Counted from the stretch's first letter, positions 47,096 through 60,339 are shown. The stretch is DNA of 64,000 bases from Phocoena phocoena (GCF_963924675.1 NC_089220.1:170114761-170178760); one strand, 5' to 3'. Notes: generated by a model not told the origin, from the sequence alone. Numbers and translations are program-made.

Positions 47096-49400
47096 CAACA
47101 CTGGACTCTGCCGCCATCTCCACAACCAAGTAAACATCTTCTGCCCTGAACCATTTAGAGTCTACACTGGATATAACCTCTGGCTGTCTCCTTATCCAAA
47201 AGCAAGGGACATGGCTGTATCCCCCTGCCTGGTCTTCCCTGCAGCCCAATGACTCCGTGGCACAGAACCAGAATTGCAGTCAGGCACCCTGATACTGACC
47301 TTCCCCCAAACCGGGTATTTTTTCGGGCTCCCGCTCTTGGTCTTACACCATGCTGCTTCCCTCAGTCAGTGAGTGCTCCATAAATACTGAGAACTGATTG
47401 GCTGATTGATTAGCTAATAAATAATGATGTTTACAGCTTCCTTCCTGAACTCACAGCCAAAGCAACTCTGTTAAATGGCCTCTTTTCCTCCTTTCTTTCC
47501 TCCTGGACTTGCTTATAAATTTTGAGACTCATCATGTAGTTGGTCAGGGACGCAATTACTTTAAGTTTCACCCTTTAAAAATGAAAAAAGCAACGAAGTC
47601 CGTACCAGAAAATTCCCGCAAACCACATGTGAACCAGAAAACATGCATTGACCCCGATTACACACAATGCTCCAGGGTTCTCTAATCTAATGGTCCATCA
47701 CAGTGTCAAGAGCTATTTCCCCCTGCTTCTGAGCAAGACGTGCACACAATCCTATAATCCAGGCAGGAGGTGAGCGCTGGGGAGAGATCTGAGGGCAGAG
47801 GCTGCTGACAAACAGAGGATAAAGTCTGGGCTGCAGAGATCTCCAGGGTGGCAAACATAATATTTGGGATCCCCAGGAACAGTAGAACCTGGGTGTGTAT
47901 GTGGCCGGAGCAGCTGGACCAGGATGTTGAGCTGCTTGGGCACCGAGGATGTATCCTTAGGGATCCCAGTAAAACAGACACAAGTCCAAGTGCTCAGAAG
48001 CACGGGGGAGAATTCAGAGCAGAAATCTGGAGGCAAGCAGGCCATTTTTCTAGAACATGTTTCTCCTCTGCCTTAGCGTAACGCAGGATTTATTTCTGTA
48101 TTATTAAACAGTATTAGATAATACACACGTGCATACCTGCATGCGAGTGTACACATCTCTATTTTTTTTCACACATAACCCAGACTCCCAGTTTCCTGGG
48201 AGTCCCCTGGTCCTCACAGTTATTGCCACTTCCGTGCCTGCTACAGTCACCAATACTCCTACCATCCACTTATGTGGCCACAGGCAGACAATGGAGGCTA
48301 AAGCATTACCAGACAACGAATTCATGAGGGACGGAAGATGTATAAAGGGTAATTTCCCCAGAAAACTAATTTCATTCTTTCCCATCCTTCTCTCCCAGTG
48401 ACATCGGAAGTCAGCAGAGACCCATGAGATCTCAATCATTTCAAATACTTCTGTGGCCGAAACCACACCCGGGGTAACACAGAACCAAGGTATCTGTCTC
48501 TTAGCTTGACCTGGCTCACCACGCAGGAGACAGGATCCCAGCTGGCTTCTCTTCCCAGCGAACTTAATAAACTCCCCAGGTCTCAAAAAGCAGCATCTCC
48601 CCTTCTTAGTGGGAAAACAGAGATCAATAGACACAGCAGAAGTACTTATGCTTTGTGCGTAAAATCTCCCGGGTCACTGTGACACCCATTCACACACCAA
48701 GCTGCCTCCGTCAGCATCTCTGAGGGCATGTGGGCTACTCGGTGGGGATGAGGGTGTAGCAACTGGACAGCAAAAGCAAACCCTGAACCTAGGGTCAAGC
48801 AAAAGGTCGACTGGGTTCAAACAAGGTGATGCCACTGACCTTGTTTGCTTAAATATACTAAGAGAGGAGGCCTTCTTAACATGAGGGAAACCACAGAGCA
48901 GCTCAAAGTAGGTCAGTGATCCACACAAGGCCTGCCAGGGTCTCCCCAGCGATTGTGGTTGGGAGATAAGCGTTCTCCAGCTCTGCAGCCCAAGTGCCAC
49001 AAAAGGCCACAGCCAACCCCCTGGGCTGCTTCTACGGGGAAATCCAAGCAGACAACACGGGTACCTAGAAAGAAGAGCCTATTCCATCACCCTGCGGGCA
49101 AAAAATTCCACAGTTGCCACAGAAGATGTAAACAAACATGATTACCCCGATTTAGATACAAAGAGGCGCGGGTGGGGCAGGGGGGGAAGGATGCAGAGAG
49201 CCAGGGGGAGGCGTTGGTGGGAATCTATTTCCAGGGGCTCTCAGCACCTGTTTGCCAGCACATCTCTCAAAATAGCATTAAGCAACAAGTTTCTAAAACG
49301 GCAAATCTAACGCTTCTTTTCCCTGGGAATGCTTTGTCATGGCTGAGACTCTTACCCCAGAAATCATCTCAGAAGAGCATGTGGGATAAAGCAGAGCGAG
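47096..49400. other. Non-coding, largely repeat-free stretch
   Basis: Mostly unique sequence on the downstream (intron) side of the FRMD4A exon. No exon, RNA or repeat could be assigned. A 176-codon minus-strand open frame at 48104-48634 has no recognisable domain. Confidence 0.4.
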
Positions 49401-49481
49401 TCTGAACGCGCCTGCAGCCACTGAAGCAGCAGCAGCAGACCACGGTGTGCGGGGTGTGGGCTCCACCTCGCAAGCACTCAC

Positions 49482-49526
49482 CATCAGCAGGCTGAGCGCA
49501 GAGTCTGGCACCAGCTGCACTGCCAT
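49482..49526 (-). CDS. FRMD4A: FRMD4A first coding exon (15 codons), partial gene
   Basis: On the minus strand an ATG at 49526-49524 opens MAVQLVPDSALSLLM and is followed at once by GTGAGT, a consensus splice donor (complement at 49476-49481). The peptide matches the N-terminus I recall for the long FRMD4A isoform, where the next exon starts the MTEGR... FERM segment; position 12 appears to be Ser here rather than Gly. The exon ends on a codon boundary, which fits. The start context is strong (A at -3, G at +4). FRMD4A is a FERM-domain scaffold linked to epithelial polarity through Par3 and ARF6 regulators. A candidate acceptor (ctgcag at 49607-49612, exon from 49606) suggests about 80 nt of 5' UTR in the same exon. 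No other FRMD4A exon was found in the window. Assignment is from memory, not a database search. Confidence 0.75.
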
Positions 49527-49606
49527 GGTCTCCGATTCCCATGCACGAACCTCCTGCACAGTCAGTCCGCCTGGGCCCTGGGTGACTGCAGAGCGTCCAC
49601 AGGAAC
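49527..49606 (-). other. Probable 5' UTR part of the FRMD4A exon
   Basis: Minus-strand sequence between a plausible acceptor ('ttttgctgcag' read on the minus strand) and the FRMD4A ATG. If the acceptor is real there is an upstream non-coding exon. If not, the exon could instead be a first exon with a transcription start nearby. No CpG island is obvious here. Confidence 0.4.
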
Positions 49607-50980
49607 CTGCAGCAAAACGGCCAGAAATCCAGACTCAGGGTGCAAAGGGCTCGGGATGCAGAGTGGCCGCATCTCACAGGGGCTGGCAGGGGAGGTCAGG
49701 GGGATGTTGGCAAGAAGGGGTGGGAATGGTGCTTAGGGAGAGAGAAATAAAAAAGGAAAAAGAGGAAGCTGCAGGTTATTTAAAGGTGAGCCCTGCCTAG
49801 CTTCCCTAAGCTGTACAAGCACAGAAGCCCCACGAAACACAAACATAAAAGCTTAGAACACAGGATGCTTAACTGATGCCTTAGCCTAGGCAGCAACTCT
49901 TCTTTTAACTGACAATTAAAACAAATCATTTCCTATTGGAGATAAATCAATCAGCCCGAATAACACCCCACCCACGCCCCGCGTTCTCTGCGTCTCTCAG
50001 CAATTCTGCTGCATAAACACGCTGGATATCAACCTACCGCTCGCAATCTGGTCAGTATCTTCTTTCCTGCAGAAAGGTGTGTTCCTCTTGCAAAATCAAG
50101 TATCTGGGAGCAAGAGAGTGGAGCCTGACCACGAGCATCAGGCAGTCACTGGAGATCCGCAGATGCCCTCATCATTACCGAGCAGGAACTCAGTTATGAA
50201 CTGACCCCTTCCACCATCCCCAAATCTACTTTTCCTCCCTAAGTAAAAGGGCAAGCCGAGTTCCCCGTGGGGCTAACATACTTCCAAGGACCATGTAATT
50301 ACACTGCCTGTTCTGTGAGCGTTCTGATCTCCCTGCCTGCACCACATGTACACGGCAGACAGACACCCTCTACCTCTCTCTCCCTCCCTCCCTCCCGCCC
50401 TGCTCCCTCCCTTCCCTTCCCTCCCATCTCTCCACCAGGCTGCCTGTTAGGAATTTTGAAGGAGACTCTCTAGCTTAGGGAGGCATGGGAGGCTAATTTG
50501 TAGCAAGGGACACTGCTTAAGACAAGCAAAAAAGGAAATTAGCTTTGAAAATCATATCATGCAGCATTTTCCTGGGAAGATGTCAAAGGAAAAAAAAAAA
50601 AGGAAGTCTGCCCAGTCTTGTTATATAATGAGTGGCTCCGAAGGCTTCCCAGAATCAAAGATTTAAGAAAATTAAAGCATCTTTTTTTATGAGCACTGCC
50701 AAGCTTATATCTTATTATGGAGTCCATTTTTTCAACTAAAAATAGCAATTACTAATACTTCTGGTAACAGTTTCTCATGTCCTTTTCTGATTTCTCCCTT
50801 TACTCACCTGCTGTAATGACTCCATAAACTCCTTAGAATTAACTACACAGTATGAAGTATAGGAACATGGAAAACAATTTTCTAAATAAAAACTGGGGGG
50901 AAGAAATTAATAACTTTTAAAAGTTCCTACGGATGGGTATAGCTGTTACCCCTATATAATTTATACTTTTAAAAGCAATT
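49607..50980. other. Non-coding stretch upstream of the FRMD4A exon
   Basis: No gene or named repeat. It contains a C/T-rich low-complexity run at about 50368-50428. Confidence 0.4.
50368..50428. repeat. Polypyrimidine low-complexity tract
   Basis: Repeated CTCT and CCCT units. Simple sequence, probably length-variable. Confidence 0.8.
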
Positions 50981-50984
50981 TATT

Positions 50985-51045
50985 TGATCATCACAGTGCT
51001 TGGCATAAAGTAAGTGCTCAAAAATATTAATTGAGTGAATGAAAA
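50985..51045 (+). repeat. L2 3' tail fragment
   Basis: 'cagtgcttggcataaagtaa', then 'gtgctcaaaaatattaattg' and 'agtgaatg': the terminal segment of an L2 or MIR. Confidence 0.55.
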
Positions 51046-51349
51046 GTTTCTTCTCTCATTGTTTATCCTGTGGTGGCCCCATGGGTCAAAACTCCCTTCC
51101 ATGTTGTTGGATTGGACTTTAATGCCCTTGACCTCAGGAACTTCTGAGAATCACTCCCCACTGTCAGGTGCTTGGAAATTCACAGCATGATCTGAGTCAC
51201 GTGAGTGTGGCTTTGCACCAAGCTGTCAGAACATTCTAGATTTGCTGGTGGGTTTCATAAAAAAATTCAAAATTAACCATAATAATAGTAATGATTTAAG
51301 GAACGTATCTACAGGGTTATCTTAACCTCGCGGATAGGTTGCTAAGTGT

Positions 51350-51540
51350 ATTCAGCTGATCTTCGCTGAGTGCCTACTGTGTGCTGTGTTCTATGATAGG
51401 CTTTGTAGAAGGTGCAAAACTCAGTCATAATCTCTCCCCTCAAGGCGCTTTTTATCTGGTAGATGTGATGATACCCAAGAATCATTTATGGTACAAGACA
51501 CTGTGTGATAAATGCTGTAAAGTGACCTAAAATCCGTTCA
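51350..51540. repeat. Ancient interspersed repeat
   Basis: 'ctgagtgcctactgtgtgct', 'ctcccctcaaggcgcttttt' and 'gtgataaatgctgtaaagtg': same L2/MIR-age repeat type as at 11820 and 26665. Confidence 0.5.
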
Positions 51541-54109
51541 GGCAGCACAGAGGAGAGAGAGCTTACTTTCAGCTTTAAGAACATCTTCGTTTTTGAGCTG
51601 GAATTTAAGGAATAAACAGAACCTCTTTTTTATGACTCCTCGTTTATGATTCCACATGGACTAAGTATTTGGAAAATACAGAAAGCATAATGAAAAAGTG
51701 AATATCGGTGCTGTTGCAACTGGTGGATGTGGGCAGAGGGAGGGTGTACCCCGAAGAGGGCCCAGCCCAAGAAGTTCCGGATGTCGAGAAGCCTAAAACA
51801 CACTAGGGTGAGAGATTTCATGTCAGCTACCAATGTTGGACCTTGGCACACCTGCCTTCCTCTCTCTGTACTTTGCTTGCAAAGCCTCACCCTGAATCTT
51901 TGCCCTAGAAGAAAGAATCTAGAGAACAGAGCCTGTAGTAGATCGCACACATGAAGACATTATTGGGAGGTGTCATCTCAGGGCAGCAAGAGTGAAGGAG
52001 GTGGGAGGGGATGAGAGTGGGTACCAGGTGGTACCTATGCAGCTGGTCACAGTATAGATGCTCGGTGGGGAGGAAGGGTGTCCAGACAGGCATGGAACTT
52101 TATTCCCTGGGATAGGACATCAAAGAGAGGAAGTGGGGGTGTGTCACCTGCCTGCTCCTGCCCACCAGCTGACTCTGGCTGGCCAAAGTGACTCCACAGG
52201 TCATGAGCTCCCTTACATTTCAGAGTTACCTGACCAGCTCCTCCAGGTAGCTGTGAACAGAAAGGCATGGCATCTGAGCCCAGAAACAGAGGGACACCCT
52301 CAGCCTTTGTGGGTCAGTCAGATGGGACACAGGCACTGGAACTGCTGAAGGTCCTTCCTCAGTGCATGTGATGGAAGCTGGCCTACAGCCTGGCCCACAC
52401 CCTGAAGGAGGCTGGGATGGCCGGCAGTGCTAGAAGGAGGGAAGGGACAGTGACAGCAGCTGGGCTCCCCACTAAGCACATAGCTAAATCCCGGAGGCCA
52501 TGGCAGGACCAAGCAAGGCTGGGAGGTATATAAACTGAGTCTGGTGAAAGTGTGTATGTTTGCAAAACTTTCAGTGTCAAAAGTTATATCCTCCAGGCAA
52601 TATTTCCTAATTTTTCCATTTGGGCATTCAAATTTGCTTTGTCTGTACAACTTTTAAGTTACTGTTTTTTATGACAGTCATTCACTTTCTTTTATTATCC
52701 TCCTACTAGGAGGATATCCTACTAGGATAACCAGATGTCAGAACTAGGTACCATTCCCCTCTGTGAAATCCTATAGCTCTGATCATCAAGCTCAGAGCAG
52801 TAGGTGCTCAATAATAGTCAACTGGGCACCAATGGAGATGCTAAAATGTTAAATACAAGAAGAAAGGGCCAACGACAACACCCGGGAAGGGTTGGGGAGA
52901 ACATGGGGAGTTTGTGAGGAAAACTAGCAGTCTGACAGAGGAGGAGGGAGAGAAGCCCAGAAGTCCAGTGACAATGGTCCCTCAACAAAGATGCCCAGAG
53001 CTCTTAGTAGAGCTATAGACCTAGAAATCAAAGTGGAAGGATTGTGGGGCAATCTGTAAGGAAGAGGAGTCAATTAGTGTAAAACAGACACTTAACAAAC
53101 AAACAGACAAACGAACAAATAGTGAGATATGAGCTATCTAGGTCTTTTCAAGACCTTGTCCAAGAGCAATCAAGATCACAGAACTAGGACGTGTGGAGAA
53201 CAGTAATCCTGTCCTCTAAGTAACTAAGTCCCATCCTTGGCTAATGTTACATCCCACGAAAGCTACATAATTCCTTTCCGTGTAGCTCCTCCTAAAAGCT
53301 CCTCAGTTGAAGGACAGTTCAATGTCATACCAATGAAAAGCTGTTGCAAAAAAAATAGGCAATAAAAACCTCTTCTGTATTTAGTATGAAACTGCTGAGT
53401 AGACTCACTGCTGCCTGTAAAAACTGCCCCATGTGAGAAATTTCTCTTGGAATTTAGTACAAGGAAAATGTCTGTCCCTCCTGAGTCAGCCTGTGTGACC
53501 CATGGCTTTAGCCTCAGAATCCCTGCTGTGCCATTTTACTCTTGGAAATCAGAAAGCTATCCTGTCATCTGCTCTGTGACCCCAGTGGGTAGCAGGAGAC
53601 TGAGGTGAAAATCAAATCAAATATTATTATACCTTAGGTTAGGCAGCACATAGTAGGCATTCAATAACTGTTAGCTCCTCTTACGACTCCTTTACATTCG
53701 GATAATGAAAATAATGGAACTAATCACAGTTGGCACATTTGGCTGCCAGAATACGCAAAGCCTAATTTTACTTTCAATTAGAGCAGATATTATCACAGTT
53801 GACATGATCACTTCCTTGGTTTTTCTCAGCCTTGTTTTTCCTTTTAATTCATAATGTATTACTCTTATTTAGTAGGCTTTTCTTTGTCAGTAAGCCATCT
53901 GAAATTCTTTTTTGGAATCAATCATTCTTTCATGTATAAAATGCTCTCAAATAAATTTGGCACACGGTGGAATATTTTGCAGCTACTAAAAGGGCAATTA
54001 TGAAAACTATTTAGAAATAGGGAAACTGTCTGTCTGAGATATAATGTTTATATGACCATAAAATGATACATATAGTCTAATTGAACCATGTAAATAGTTG
54101 TATTTTAAG
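51541..54109. other. Non-coding stretch, nothing recognised
   Basis: No gene or confident repeat apart from an L2/MIR-like end near 53640-53680. Two short nested hairpins lie at 52697-52728. Confidence 0.4.
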
Positions 54110-56920
54110 AGGATATGAATGAACTTCTGCTTTCAGCCAAGATGGAGTAACAGGCAACAAGTTGACCGTCCCACCTAAAACAAACAAAAAAACGGACAAA
54201 CTATATGAACCAATACTTTTCAAGATACTGGGCGCAGGACAACAAAGGACAATGATCTACAATACACCTTCTAATTGTCCCAAATTATTGAATTAAGAGT
54301 GTTTCCAGGCCACAGAACAGAGAGGGGACCCCAAGTGGAATCAAGCAGATTCCCCAAATTTAGGAGACCAAGCTGAGAGTCAAGGGACACCAGGATGGAT
54401 AGAGTTCACAGGGCAGAGTACCGGAGATGAGAAAGGTACAGAGAGAGAGAAGTTCAGAGATCTACAGAAGGGTCCCTTTGAGTATTCAGTTGAATACTGA
54501 CCACTGAGAGGAAACTATCAGAAACTGGGGAAGAAACCACCTAAAAGGATTAGAAAGATTGGTGACCAGTGCTCACACAGGGCCAGCAATAGGACCCGTT
54601 CACACATCCAGCCAGGAAAGCCTCATAATTCATGGTGCATTAGGTAGGACACTCAGAAAGTTCCTGCCTCAGTGGTGATGAATAATTGGCCATAGATTGA
54701 TCACACCCCTGAGTCTGCCTAGCAAATCGGAACAGCAAGACATGAAAGCAGCAAACTACTTCCAAGTAAGTTAACTGTGTTCCAAAACAAAGCTAAAGAG
54801 CATTTATAGAAACACAAAAATATTCAGCACCCAAAAAGGTAAAATTTACCATGTCTGGCATCTAATAAAAGTTACCAGGTATGGAAAGAAGCAGTAAAAT
54901 ATGACCATTTAATAACAGACAAATCAATCAAATCATCCAGAACTAACACAGATGTTAGAGTTAGCAGAAAAGAACATGAAAAGAGTTATTATAATTTTAT
55001 TAAATATGTTCAAAAAGTTAAGTAGAGACATGGAAGATATAAAAAAGAACCCATTTGAACTTTCAGAGATTAAAAACTATTCTAATTGAAAGGCAGAGAT
55101 TAAAAAAATTTTTTTAAACAAAACAGAATGAGCATCTGTGAATTGTGGGGTACCTTCAAGCAGCCTAATGTACGTGTAATTTGCATCCCTGAAGAAAGGG
55201 AGACACAGAAAATATATTTGAAGAAATAACAGCCAGAACTTCCCCATATTACATGCTGAACAAACCCTAAGCATAAGAAACAAGAAGAAAACTACACCAA
55301 GGCACATCATAATCAAATCGCACAGTATCAGTGATAAGGAAACCATTTTGAAAGCAACCAGAGGGAAACAATCATATATTACACACAGAAGAACAAGTGT
55401 AAAGGTAACATTAGATTTCTTATCAGAAATATTGATAACATAAGCGAGAAGACAGTGGAGCAACATCCTTTAAAAAATTTAAAGGAAAAACCATCATTCA
55501 ATGATTCTTTAATCCAACAAAAGTAACTTTAAAAAACAAAAGAAAAATATAGACTTTTTCAGAAATACAAAGTAAATAAAAGGCAAACAGATTGGAAAGA
55601 AAGAAGTAAAACTTCCCACCCCCCCAAAAAAAAAAAATTCAGGCCCAGATGGCTTCACTGATTATAGCAAATATTTAAGGAAGAAACAACAATTCTACAT
55701 AAATTCTTTGAGAACATGGAAGAGGAGGAAATATTTCTGAACTCATTTTATAAGGCCTGCATTACCCTGATATCAAAATCAGACAAAGACAATATAAGAA
55801 AGGAAAACTAAAAATTAACTATCCCTCATGAACAAGGATGCAAACATTCTAAACAAAATTATAGAAAATAGAACTTAACAATATATTAAAAAGATAGTAC
55901 ATTATGACCAGCCAAGGCTTATCTGAAGAATACAAAGTTGATTTAACATTCTGAAAGCAACCAGTATGATTCATCATAATAAAAAACTAAAAAAGAAAAA
56001 CCAACAGACGTATAAAAAGCAATTGACAAAATTCAAAATCTATTCCTGATTTTTTTAAAAATTCAGGAATAGAAGGGAACTTTCTCAACCTGACATAAAG
56101 CATCTACAACAAATTACAGCTATTATCATATTTAGTGAGAATGACCAAATGCTTTCCCCCTAAGATCAAAAACAGGGCAGGGTTGTCTACTCTCTGGACT
56201 TCTCTTCAACATCAAACTAGAGATACCAGACAGCGCAATAAGACCAGAAAAGGAAAGAAAACATCTTCCGTTTGGAAAAGAAAAAAAAAAATGATCTTTA
56301 GTCACAAACAACTTGATCTCTCATGTAGAAAATCCTATGGAATTTACACACACACACACAGACACACATACACACACACACAAAACCTACTAGAATTAAT
56401 AAGCTAGTTTAGCAAAGTTGAAGGATACAAGATATATTCAAAAATCAATTGTATTTCTAACACAAACTATGAACAATAGGAAATTTAAATTAAAAATAGA
56501 ATTTATAATTGCATCAGACAACGTGACATACTTAGGGATAAATCTGACAAAGATGTGAAATGTCTTTACATTGAAAACTATAAAACATTGCTGAAAGTAA
56601 TTAAAGACAATAAATGGAGAGATATACTGGCCTCATGGATCGGAAAATTTAATGTATAGTGACAAAGCAGATCACTAGTTGCCTGGGGAACAGGGATGGG
56701 GTGGGAAGGAGTGGATGCCTAACAAGGGGTAGGCAGGAGGGAGGGATTACCATGGGGCAGGAGGAACTTTGGGGGGTGATGAGTATGTCATTATCTTCAT
56801 TAGGCTGGTGGCTTCATGGATGTAGAAATGTGTCAGAACTTTTCAAACTGTGTACTTCAAATATCTGCAGGAGGTTATTGCATGTTAATTTTACCTCAAT
56901 AAAGTTGTTTTTTAAGGAAT
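54110..56920 (+). mobile_element. Old L1 LINE, internally deleted
   Basis: Reads in L1 order. A 5'/ORF1-like part holds 'tgaacaaaccctaagcataa' and 'aggcacatcataatcaaatc'. ORF2 reverse-transcriptase-region remnants are 'ggcccagatggcttcactga', 'gaacaaggatgcaaacattc' and 'acatacttagggataaatct'. The 3' end carries 'gtgtacttcaaatatctgca' and stops near 56915. At 2.8 kb it lacks much of ORF2, and no frame is intact. Confidence 0.8.
56345..56385. repeat. (CA)n microsatellite
   Basis: Interrupted CA repeat within the old L1. Confidence 0.9.
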
Positions 56921-58300
56921 GTGATGATACGATAATTACCCCCAGAATTAAGTTAGTTCTGTTAGAATGGTATGATTGATTTTTTTCCTGTTTAAAACTT
57001 TTCGAATTTTCCTTAAGTTATAGTTTCAATACGTAAAATAATGATGTTTTTAGAAATCATTTAATACCTAAATAAGAAGGAAGGCACAGATTGAGGAGCT
57101 AGTAGGATCAAGAGAAGACAATGCTGTTTGTTTGTGGCTATGGAAAGCAGAAGAGCCCCGGCTGTGTCTTAAGGCACATAAAAAGAAGCCAGCAAGATGA
57201 AAAGACAAAGGGTGCTATAAATCCCAAAGGAATCAAGGGAGAATGGATCCCAGACAGAGGGGTTACTTTTCACCGGAAAGAGGGCTGCGTCTTTCCATGA
57301 GATGAAGAGAAAGGTGGAAATGCACAGAAATGTCGAGAAAATGTGAAGGAGGAGTGGAAACAGATATTTTAATCTGCTAAGGAGGGCTTGAAGCACCTTC
57401 ACTCCATGGTCTTGACCTCAGTAGACAGTCCTCATGTTTCTGCTTCACCAGGATAAAATGCCCTGGGAGACGCTGGTCCCTGGTGGTTCACACGTCCTCT
57501 CTCCCCACCCCGCCCCCCATGCCAGGCCCCTCACTCAGAGCTGTTGCCTAACATGAATGCACAGGGCTCCAGAGTGGATGACCACCCACTACAAGGCCTA
57601 CATGAGGGCATGCTTCTCTTGGACACTCTCTAATGTTTTTCAGAGACCCCGGCCCAGAACCTACCCTGTCCTGCTGTAGCCCAGACCCAGGCTCAAACAC
57701 CAGGTCTCTACCTGCTCCTCTGAAGCACAACTGCGGATGGTAGCCCCACCCCTGGCCCCCCTGGGCCATCCAGGGGGGTTACAAATGCCTCTCACCAGCA
57801 AACACAGTCCCTCTTAGCTCTCAACCAGAGCAAGGAGCCCAGTGGCATCCGATATTGTGCCAAGATGTACACACAGCCTTCATCTGCCACATCCTTGCTG
57901 GGCTGGCTGGATCCACGTGGCTGGCTCTGCCTTTGTCCTCTGCCCAGCATTCCAGTTCCACAAGAGACTCCAACTCTGTCCCCAACCCTAGGTCATGTAT
58001 CTTCCATGCAGCACAGAGGCCTGGGTCAACTCCCCCAGCCCCACCTACTCCAGGACTCCCCTCCCCAAGGGTCCACAGAATGAAGGTGCCGACAGTCTTG
58101 GTGGTTTTGCCACCCCAGTTCCAAAATGCAATGAGCAATACTGCTTAAGGAAGACATGGCATAGGAAATGGGCAAATCAATACATTTCTTGTAACACCCA
58201 AATACCTCCCATTAATGCATTGCTATATGTAGATGTTCACGTTAATTCTTTAATGCTGATTTTTTAAAACGTTACACAAATTACATCCCAAGTTCTTTCA
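56921..58300. other. Non-coding stretch, nothing recognised
   Basis: Mostly unique. GC-richer around 57450-58100, giving Pro-rich open frames on both strands without domains or splice context. Confidence 0.4.
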
Positions 58301-60290
58301 TCTAGTCTCAACTACCTTTCTTGAAAACCTCTCTCACCTTTAACCACAGGCAAACATTCTGTGATATGTGGATCATGATCGAAATTTTGTCTTTTGCTGT
58401 TTCTCCCTATAATCCTTATCGATATTGTTCTAATTCCCCACCTTAAGCTCATAATAAACAGCCTTGCATCGGATTATTAAACTATAGGTTACTTCACTAT
58501 TCTCAAGTGTTGAACATCTATTTGGTTTCTAGTTATTGCTGTAACTATCCCAGGTAATACCACTATAATTTACCTTTGTACAGATAACGTTTGTTTTCCT
58601 TTAGATTATTTTCATACAAAAGCTTCCCCATACTAAGTTTCCCAGAATAAAGCTAAAAATAGTTTCATGTTGCCTAAAATATTGCCCTGTTGAAGAAACT
58701 GAATCAATTTATAGTGTCATCTCTACAGCACACGGCACCTTCAGGATTCATCAGCACTTCCTCTGATGTTGACTTATTTAATAGGTGTGTAATCTACTCT
58801 GGAACTAGTTTAATTTCTATTTACCTTCTTATAAATGAGGTTAATAAGTTTTTCTTTTGTGTGACTTATTTGCTTACACAATATCTGTAAATAGGTGTAG
58901 ACATATATGCTTGTCTGTGGGAGATTTGGTGGTAGTCTTAGAGATTTTATAAGCTCTTTATATATTTTATCTATTGAATTTCTATCTGCTGCATAAATAT
59001 ATTTGTAAAACATCAGAAACCCTAAAGAACATTTCACAACACTGCCCATGTGACACCTGGCCTTCCTGCAAGAACTTAAAAATATTTTCTGTATTTTGCT
59101 GCTACTTTATCTTTGTTTTATTTTAATTGTACGGATGTTTGAATTTTATTTTAAAACCTTTGCCCATTTTTTCTTCATAACTTCTCTAATAATCTAAAAT
59201 GGTTTCTGTCTTTGCTTAAATAAACTCTTTGCATATGACTTAATTTTCTATTTTAATTCTTTCAGGTGAATTTGTTTTTTGCCACATTGAAATCAAATTA
59301 TTCTAGAAGCATGTATAAAATAATTATGCTCTGTATAATTCTATTATACTCACTTGCCATAGATTATCTTTTCATACATACTAAAAAATATTTCTGCAAG
59401 CCCTATTTTATTTCAACGGTCTATATTTTTCCTTCTAATCCAGGGTTATACTGGCTCAGTTGTTTTTTAAACAGTCTATTTCATAATTATTAGTTCTTCA
59501 TTAACACGTTCATATTTTTGTCTGTCTTTCCAAGTGTACTATAGAACCAATTATTTTGAATTCTTTAACAAAACATCAGTGACATCACTGGCATTTCAAC
59601 TGAAGTTGTCTTAAAACTACAAATTAAACAGAAAATAATTGTCGCTTCCATTCGATCTTATCCAGAAAAAGGACATATTTCTCTATGTATTCAGTCCTTT
59701 TTCTCACCATGAAAATTTTGTAGATTTTTTGATATGTGTTATATACCGTCATACAAGTGTAATATAATCCAATTTTGTGGCTATCATAAATTGGAAGCCT
59801 TTTCTTATTATATTTTTTAGCTGGATAATAAAGGCATTTGAGTATAGGACTTATTCATGTGATCCTATCTTTTGACCAGCAGTTTTTCTCCACTGTTCTA
59901 TTAACTCTAATAGCTTTGCTTGATTACTTTAGCTCTTGTAGGTATATAATCATAGTTTTCTAATGGACTTCCTTTATTAAATTTTTTTATTTTTTTATTA
60001 TTATTATTATTTTTTTTTGCGGTACGCGAGCCTCTCACTGCTGTGGCCTCTCCCGTTGCGGAGCACAGGCTCCAGATGCGCAGGCTCAGCGGCCATGGCT
60101 CACGGGCCCAGCCGCTCCGCGGCATGTGGGATCTTCCCGAACCGGGACACGAACCCGTGTCCCCTGCATCGGCAGGCGGACTCTCAACCACTGTGCCACC
60201 AGGGAAGCCCTGGACTTCCTTTTAAAGCTTATTTCTTTTTTGTACGTTATTATGTGGACAAGAAAATAGAAATCTCTATAAAATAGTCAC
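58300..60290 (-). mobile_element. Antisense L1-like tract, old, split by a SINE
   Basis: T-rich sequence with segments common in antisense L1 3' regions: 'tataagctctttatatattt', 'aacctttgcccattttttct' and 'gttgaacatctatttggttt'. Heavily diverged; extent and orientation are tentative. A CHR SINE interrupts it at 59976-60210. Confidence 0.45.
59976..60210 (-). mobile_element. CHR-type cetacean tRNA-derived SINE, reverse
   Basis: The minus strand begins 'gggcttccctggtggcacag' and ends in an A-rich tail with AAT repeats. A perfect 12-bp duplication, tggacttccttt, lies at 59964-59975 and 60211-60222. Body nearly identical to the SINEs at 5373 and 24774. Confidence 0.95.
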
Positions 60291-60339
60291 TATGAAAGCC
60301 ACTCCATCCTGCCTACTGCCAATGCTGAAAAGAAACTCA

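Noticed and set aside
48104..48634. 176-codon minus-strand open frame
   Set aside because: No recognisable domain, no splice signals that fit, and located in an intron-like region. Chance open frames of this size occur in 64 kb.
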